DNA of 24,014 nucleotides from Lachnospiraceae bacterium UBA7012 (GTDB lineage: Bacteria > Bacillota > Clostridia > Lachnospirales > Lachnospiraceae): the NCBI GenBank assembly GCA_002449595.1, contig DJXE01000001.1:1-24014 (forward strand), given 5' to 3'. The notes under the pieces were generated by a model. It had not been told where the DNA came from, ran no database searches, and saw only the letters and a program-made list of their open reading frames with translations. The position numbers and the translations under genes were made by a program. Below, one piece after another: positions 20,815 to 24,014 of the stretch (its first letter is position 1; the number at the start of each line of letters is the position of its first letter).

Positions 20815-22206
20815 ATGAAGAAGGCACAAGAAACAACAACTGCGGGCGGAGCCGCAAAACTCCCCATCCGCAACTACGTCGGCTACGCGATGGGCGACAT
20901 GGCGGGCGTCATCACGTTCGGGACGATCGGCTCGTTTCTGCAGATGTTCTACACGGATATTCTGCACATCTCGCTCGCGAGCATCACGGTGCTGATGATG
21001 GTCTCGAGGATCTGGGACGCGATCAATGACCCGATGTGCGGCGCGCTCATCGACTCCAGAAAGCCCACGAAATACGGCCGCTTCCGCCCTTACGTCTTCT
21101 GGTTCTCGTTCCCGCTCGCAATCGCGTTCATCTTCACGTTCTGCAAGATCCCGGGCCTGTCGGAGCGCCAGTACCTGATCTATGCCTACGTCACGTACAT
21201 CATGTACGGCATGATGTACACCGCAGTGAACATCCCCTACGGCTCCATGGCTTCCGTCATGACGGGCGATCTCACGGAACGGTCGACCCTGTCCGTGATC
21301 CGCTCGCTCGGTGCCGGCTTCGGCACGGCGCTCAGCCAGATCCTGCTGCCGCTGTTCGTCTACTCGACGGCCGCAAGCGGCGCCAAGTACCTGGACCAGC
21401 ACAAACTCTTCGTCGGCGTCGTCATCCTCGCGGCGTGCAGCCTCGTCATCTATTACCTGTTCTTCCGGCTGACCCGCGAATACATCGCGCCGCCCGCCGC
21501 CCAGGCCTCGGAGGGCCTCCTCGTGACGTTCGGCAAGCTGATGAAGAACCGCCCCTTCGTGACGCTGTGCCTCGCGTCCATGCTCCTGATCTCGGGCTCC
21601 ATGTACACGCAGACGCTCTTCAACTACCTGTTCAAGAACTATTACGGCAAGCCCGGCCTGTTCTCGATGGTGACCATCGCGACGTACCTCCCGATGCTCC
21701 TTCTGATGCCCTTCACCGGCAAACTGGTCCGCAGCTTCGGCAAAAAGAGCATCTGCTCCTTCGGCGCACTCCTCGCCGCCGTGTCCTTCCTCATCCTCTT
21801 CTTCATCAAGACCGCCAACCCGTACCTCTTCCTCGGCGTGGTGATCCTGAGCGGCTTCGGCCTGTGCTTCTTCACGCTGGAAGTCTGGGCAATGGTCACC
21901 GACGTCATCGACTACCACGAAAAACTCCACAGCCGCCGCGACGAAGGCACGACCTACGCGTGTTTCTCCTTCTTCCGCAAGCTCGGCCAGACCCTGGCCG
22001 GCATCGGCGCGTCGCTGGCCCTGGCCGCGATCGGATACAGCACGGCGGAAGGCGCCGTCGTCCAGGAGCAGGCCGTCAACCGCGGCATTTACAACATGGC
22101 GACCCTGATCCCCTTCGTCATGTACCTGTGCATGTTCCTGCTCCTCCAGTTCGGATATCCCCTGACGCGGGAGCGCGTGCTCCAGCTCAAAGCCGATCGC
22201 CAATAA
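20815..22206 (+). CDS. GPH-family sugar:cation symporter
   Basis: The 463-residue product is a 12-helix carrier of the glycoside-pentoside-hexuronide:cation symporter family (MelB, XylP, YihO and YihP type) of the MFS. The N-terminus NYVGYAMGDMAGVITF and the loop RIWDAINDPMCGALIDSR, followed by TKYGRFRPYV, are the family signature; D and N/D positions in the first helices form the cation site in MelB. Length is typical. The start has AGGGGG about 8 bases upstream. It lies 161 bases downstream of the YihQ-like GH31 gene on the same strand, and likely imports the glycoside that the enzyme cleaves in the cytosol. A palindromic repeat pair occupies the spacer. It converges on the Zn-ribbon membrane gene. 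Confidence 0.92.
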   Translation: MKKAQETTTAGGAAKLPIRNYVGYAMGDMAGVITFGTIGSFLQMFYTDILHISLASITVLMMVSRIWDAINDPMCGALIDSRKPTKYGRFRPYVFWFSFPLAIAFIFTFCKIPGLSERQYLIYAYVTYIMYGMMYTAVNIPYGSMASVMTGDLTERSTLSVIRSLGAGFGTALSQILLPLFVYSTAASGAKYLDQHKLFVGVVILAACSLVIYYLFFRLTREYIAPPAAQASEGLLVTFGKLMKNRPFVTLCLASMLLISGSMYTQTLFNYLFKNYYGKPGLFSMVTIATYLPMLLLMPFTGKLVRSFGKKSICSFGALLAAVSFLILFFIKTANPYLFLGVVILSGFGLCFFTLEVWAMVTDVIDYHEKLHSRRDEGTTYACFSFFRKLGQTLAGIGASLALAAIGYSTAEGAVVQEQAVNRGIYNMATLIPFVMYLCMFLLLQFGYPLTRERVLQLKADRQ

Positions 22207-22320
22207 TCAGAGAAAAGAATCTTGCAAATTTCCCAAGATCCTGCGCGCCTTCTCTTACATCATTATATATGGATGACGCCGCGAAATGACACACGCTTTT
22301 TGCGCAACAACCGCTGATTT

Positions 22321-23007
22321 TCAGAAGAAAAACCTTTTCTTAAGCGTGCCCCGCAGCGCAGGGATCATGCCCGCCAGCAGGAGGAAGCCGCCCGCCACGG
22401 CGGCCCCGATCAGCGAGTAGAGGCTCCACTGGAACATCGGCGTGCCAAAGGTCAGGTGCTGGAAGAACTCGATGAGGACCGTGAAGCCGCCCAGGCCCAG
22501 CAGGCAGCCGCCCAGGATGAAGGCCCGCCCGCCGCGCACGTGCTTCAGCAGGCAGGCGACGGCGGTGAACAGCACGCAGCTGATGAGGATCACGGGAAAC
22601 GCGAAGCTCATGAACCAGCGGCCGCCGGTCTTCAGGCAGATGTACAGGACGTACAGGGCCGCCGCGGCGTGGTCGACCGGGATGAAGACCTCGATGAGGG
22701 GGTGCCGGAACCAGCACGGCAGAATTGCAATACAGTAGAAAAGCATTATGCCGCCAATCACATACCCTCCCCAGCGAAGTTCTCCGTACAGCCGGAAGCA
22801 GATGGTAAGGATCACCGCGATCGCGAGGACGCTGATCACGGTCATCGCGACGGCGAACGGGAGCGCCGACTCCTTTTGGGCGCGGGGGTAGTGATCCGGA
22901 TAACCGTGCTCCTGCGCGGGCTCCCCGGGGTTCCACACCGGTGTGTCGCAAAGCGGACAGCGGCTCACGCCGTCCTGCAGCCTGACGCCGCATTTTACAC
23001 AGTACAT
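22321..23007 (-). CDS. Zn-ribbon multi-pass membrane protein (DUF6320-like)
   Basis: The 228-residue product starts MYCVKCGVRLQDG. It has a zinc ribbon with C3-x2-C6 and C17-x2-C20, a short Pro/charged linker, and then about six or seven hydrophobic helices from residue 48 to 215. It ends in a basic tail (LKKRFFF). From memory it resembles DUF6320 proteins, which occur next to acetyltransferase-like genes in Bacillota; function is unknown. The ATG lies inside the end of the upstream acyltransferase gene (13-base overlap), with GGAGGAG 8 bases before it, so the pair is co-transcribed and probably coupled. No terminator is apparent in the 114 bases separating it from the converging GPH gene. 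Confidence 0.8.
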   Translation of the reverse strand: MYCVKCGVRLQDGVSRCPLCDTPVWNPGEPAQEHGYPDHYPRAQKESALPFAVAMTVISVLAIAVILTICFRLYGELRWGGYVIGGIMLFYCIAILPCWFRHPLIEVFIPVDHAAAALYVLYICLKTGGRWFMSFAFPVILISCVLFTAVACLLKHVRGGRAFILGGCLLGLGGFTVLIEFFQHLTFGTPMFQWSLYSLIGAAVAGGFLLLAGMIPALRGTLKKRFFF

Positions 23008-24014
23008 GATTCGTCGCTCCTCCTGTTGCTTTCGATGTCCACGGGTATGCCGAGCTCCACCAGGCGAGAGAAAAAGCGCCGCTCCAGCTCGGACTCGCGG
23101 GTATTGCGGATCATGTTGATATATGTTTTTCCGCCGCAGCTGAGTATTGCGCAGTTGTTGGGGTAGCTGCGCTGCGGCCCGATGATGAACTCCATCCGCG
23201 TCACGTAGGGGTCCATGACTGCCGGCAGCGGCAGCCCGGTGATGTTTGAGATCGTGAGGCTGCCGCCGCGTTCCCCGATGCGCCGGTACACAAGATCCAT
23301 TGCGAAATTCTTTATGAAAACAGGCGCGAGACGCAGGGGGACGATCTGCTGCGGCTGCACGTTGGCGGCGATCATGCCCGCCATGTTCTGCCGCGTGGCG
23401 CCGGCGCCGAGCTGGTGCCAGATCGCGCTGCACAGTTCCTCAAGCGTGTAGTCCCCGTAGCGCGGGTCCGCGCCGACGTTCAGAACGAGCGAAAAATTGC
23501 GCAGCGTCCTGCTGCCGAACAGCCGCCGCAGGTCGATCGGGATCGTGACCTTTGCGACGCGCTGCCGCTTCCGCGGGAGACGGGCGTCCTGCATGGCGAT
23601 GATGCTTTCCACCATCACGGCTGCGATGAAGGCGGTCACCGTCACCTTATAACGGTGCGCCGCATCCAGCAGGTCCTGCGTGGCGACGATGCCCGTGGTG
23701 AGCGTCCGAAATCCTCTGCGCTCCGGCGTGCCGCGCAGGCGGAAGGATTTCTCCTCCCGGCGGGCCGCGGCGACCTCCGCCGCGTTCTTCAGGAAGCTGT
23801 CCTCCAGTTCTTCCGGGGCCGGCGCCTGATTCAGGTCCAGAAGCAGGCCCTCGCGCGGGATCTCGATCCCGTACTTCAGCTCCAGGTAGTGCGCCGTCAG
23901 ATTGCAGAGAAACACGCTCCCGCCGTGCCCGTCCGTCACCGCGTGGAAGCACTCCACGGCGATGCGGTTGTTGTAATACAGGACGCGGAGGCAGTTCCTG
24001 CGCAGCTCGCGCCG
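22995..24014 (-). CDS. Condensation/alcohol-acetyltransferase-like acyltransferase, partial
   Basis: The visible 339 residues are the C-terminal part; the gene continues past the window edge. The HxxxD acyltransferase motif appears as ECFHAVTDGHGG, with H24 and D28 counted from the first visible residue. This is the catalytic signature of the CoA-dependent acyltransferase superfamily (NRPS condensation domains, WS/DGAT, alcohol acetyltransferases). The second half includes TVTAFIAAVMVESI and the RRLFGSRTLRNFSLVLN segment, where that fold places its DFGWG-like region, but no DFGWG is present. The frame is open to the first base of the edge, so the GTG at 23957 is an internal Val, not the start. 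It overlaps the Zn-ribbon membrane gene. It likely transfers an acyl group to a lipid or cell-surface glycan; substrate unknown. Confidence 0.82.
   Translation of the reverse strand, partial: RRELRRNCLRVLYYNNRIAVECFHAVTDGHGGSVFLCNLTAHYLELKYGIEIPREGLLLDLNQAPAPEELEDSFLKNAAEVAAARREEKSFRLRGTPERRGFRTLTTGIVATQDLLDAAHRYKVTVTAFIAAVMVESIIAMQDARLPRKRQRVAKVTIPIDLRRLFGSRTLRNFSLVLNVGADPRYGDYTLEELCSAIWHQLGAGATRQNMAGMIAANVQPQQIVPLRLAPVFIKNFAMDLVYRRIGERGGSLTISNITGLPLPAVMDPYVTRMEFIIGPQRSYPNNCAILSCGGKTYINMIRNTRESELERRFFSRLVELGIPVDIESNRRSDESCTV

Noticed and set aside
22207..22320. Terminator between the convergent GPH and Zn-ribbon genes
   Set aside because: I found no stem of useful length followed by a T run on either strand in this spacer.

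Overview
The window looks like chromosomal DNA of a GC-rich Bacillota anaerobe, most likely a Lachnospiraceae-type Clostridia gut or rumen organism. This is inferred from strong AGGAGG-type ribosome sites, many T-tailed terminators, Zn-ribbon membrane proteins, a fused SBP-permease, two GH31 glycosidases and AbgT and NSS transporters. No rRNA, tRNA, CRISPR array, insertion sequence or phage module is visible. Fifteen recognisable protein genes stop with TAA or TGA and none with TAG, which makes one in-frame TAG at 8424-8426 stand out.

Layout. 1-547 is non-coding and starts with four exact-period 61-bp palindromic repeats. 548-4688 is an AbgT-type transporter with its own terminator, followed by two translationally coupled M20 amidohydrolases: an uptake-and-hydrolysis module for acylated or aminobenzoylated amino acids. 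4689-4977 holds a possible 40-residue antisense ORF and the control region of an NSS sodium:amino-acid symporter (4978-6345). On the minus strand, 6508-9278 carries a membrane-anchored lysozyme-like gene, split by the amber codon, whose stop overlaps the start of a permuted SBP-permease fusion with no ATPase. Next is an ArAE/FUSC-like membrane protein fused to a degenerate HAD domain (9390-10727), then an acidic-linker lipoprotein (10879-12027).

From 12288 the plus strand has a membrane protein bracketed by two zinc ribbons and a stand-alone SNF2 ATPase (13201-15357). It meets, convergently, a 931-residue GH31 with a repeat-built insertion (15368-18163, minus). A second GH31 (18566-20653, plus) is very close to sulfoquinovosidase YihQ, but the sulfonate-binding arginine is replaced by glutamine; it is followed by a GPH sugar:cation symporter (20815-22206). 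The two GH31 genes diverge from a repeat-rich spacer. The right edge holds a minus-strand pair: a truncated HxxxD acyltransferase overlapping a Zn-ribbon multi-pass membrane protein.

The most unusual signals are: (1) three intergenic arrays of tandem imperfect palindromes that share an architecture but not a sequence; (2) the coupled lysozyme / permuted SBP-permease pair with its amber codon and lost EAA motif; (3) the YihQ-like enzyme with an Arg-to-Gln change; (4) the FUSC-pseudoHAD fusion; (5) repeated low-complexity expansions in several otherwise ordinary proteins.
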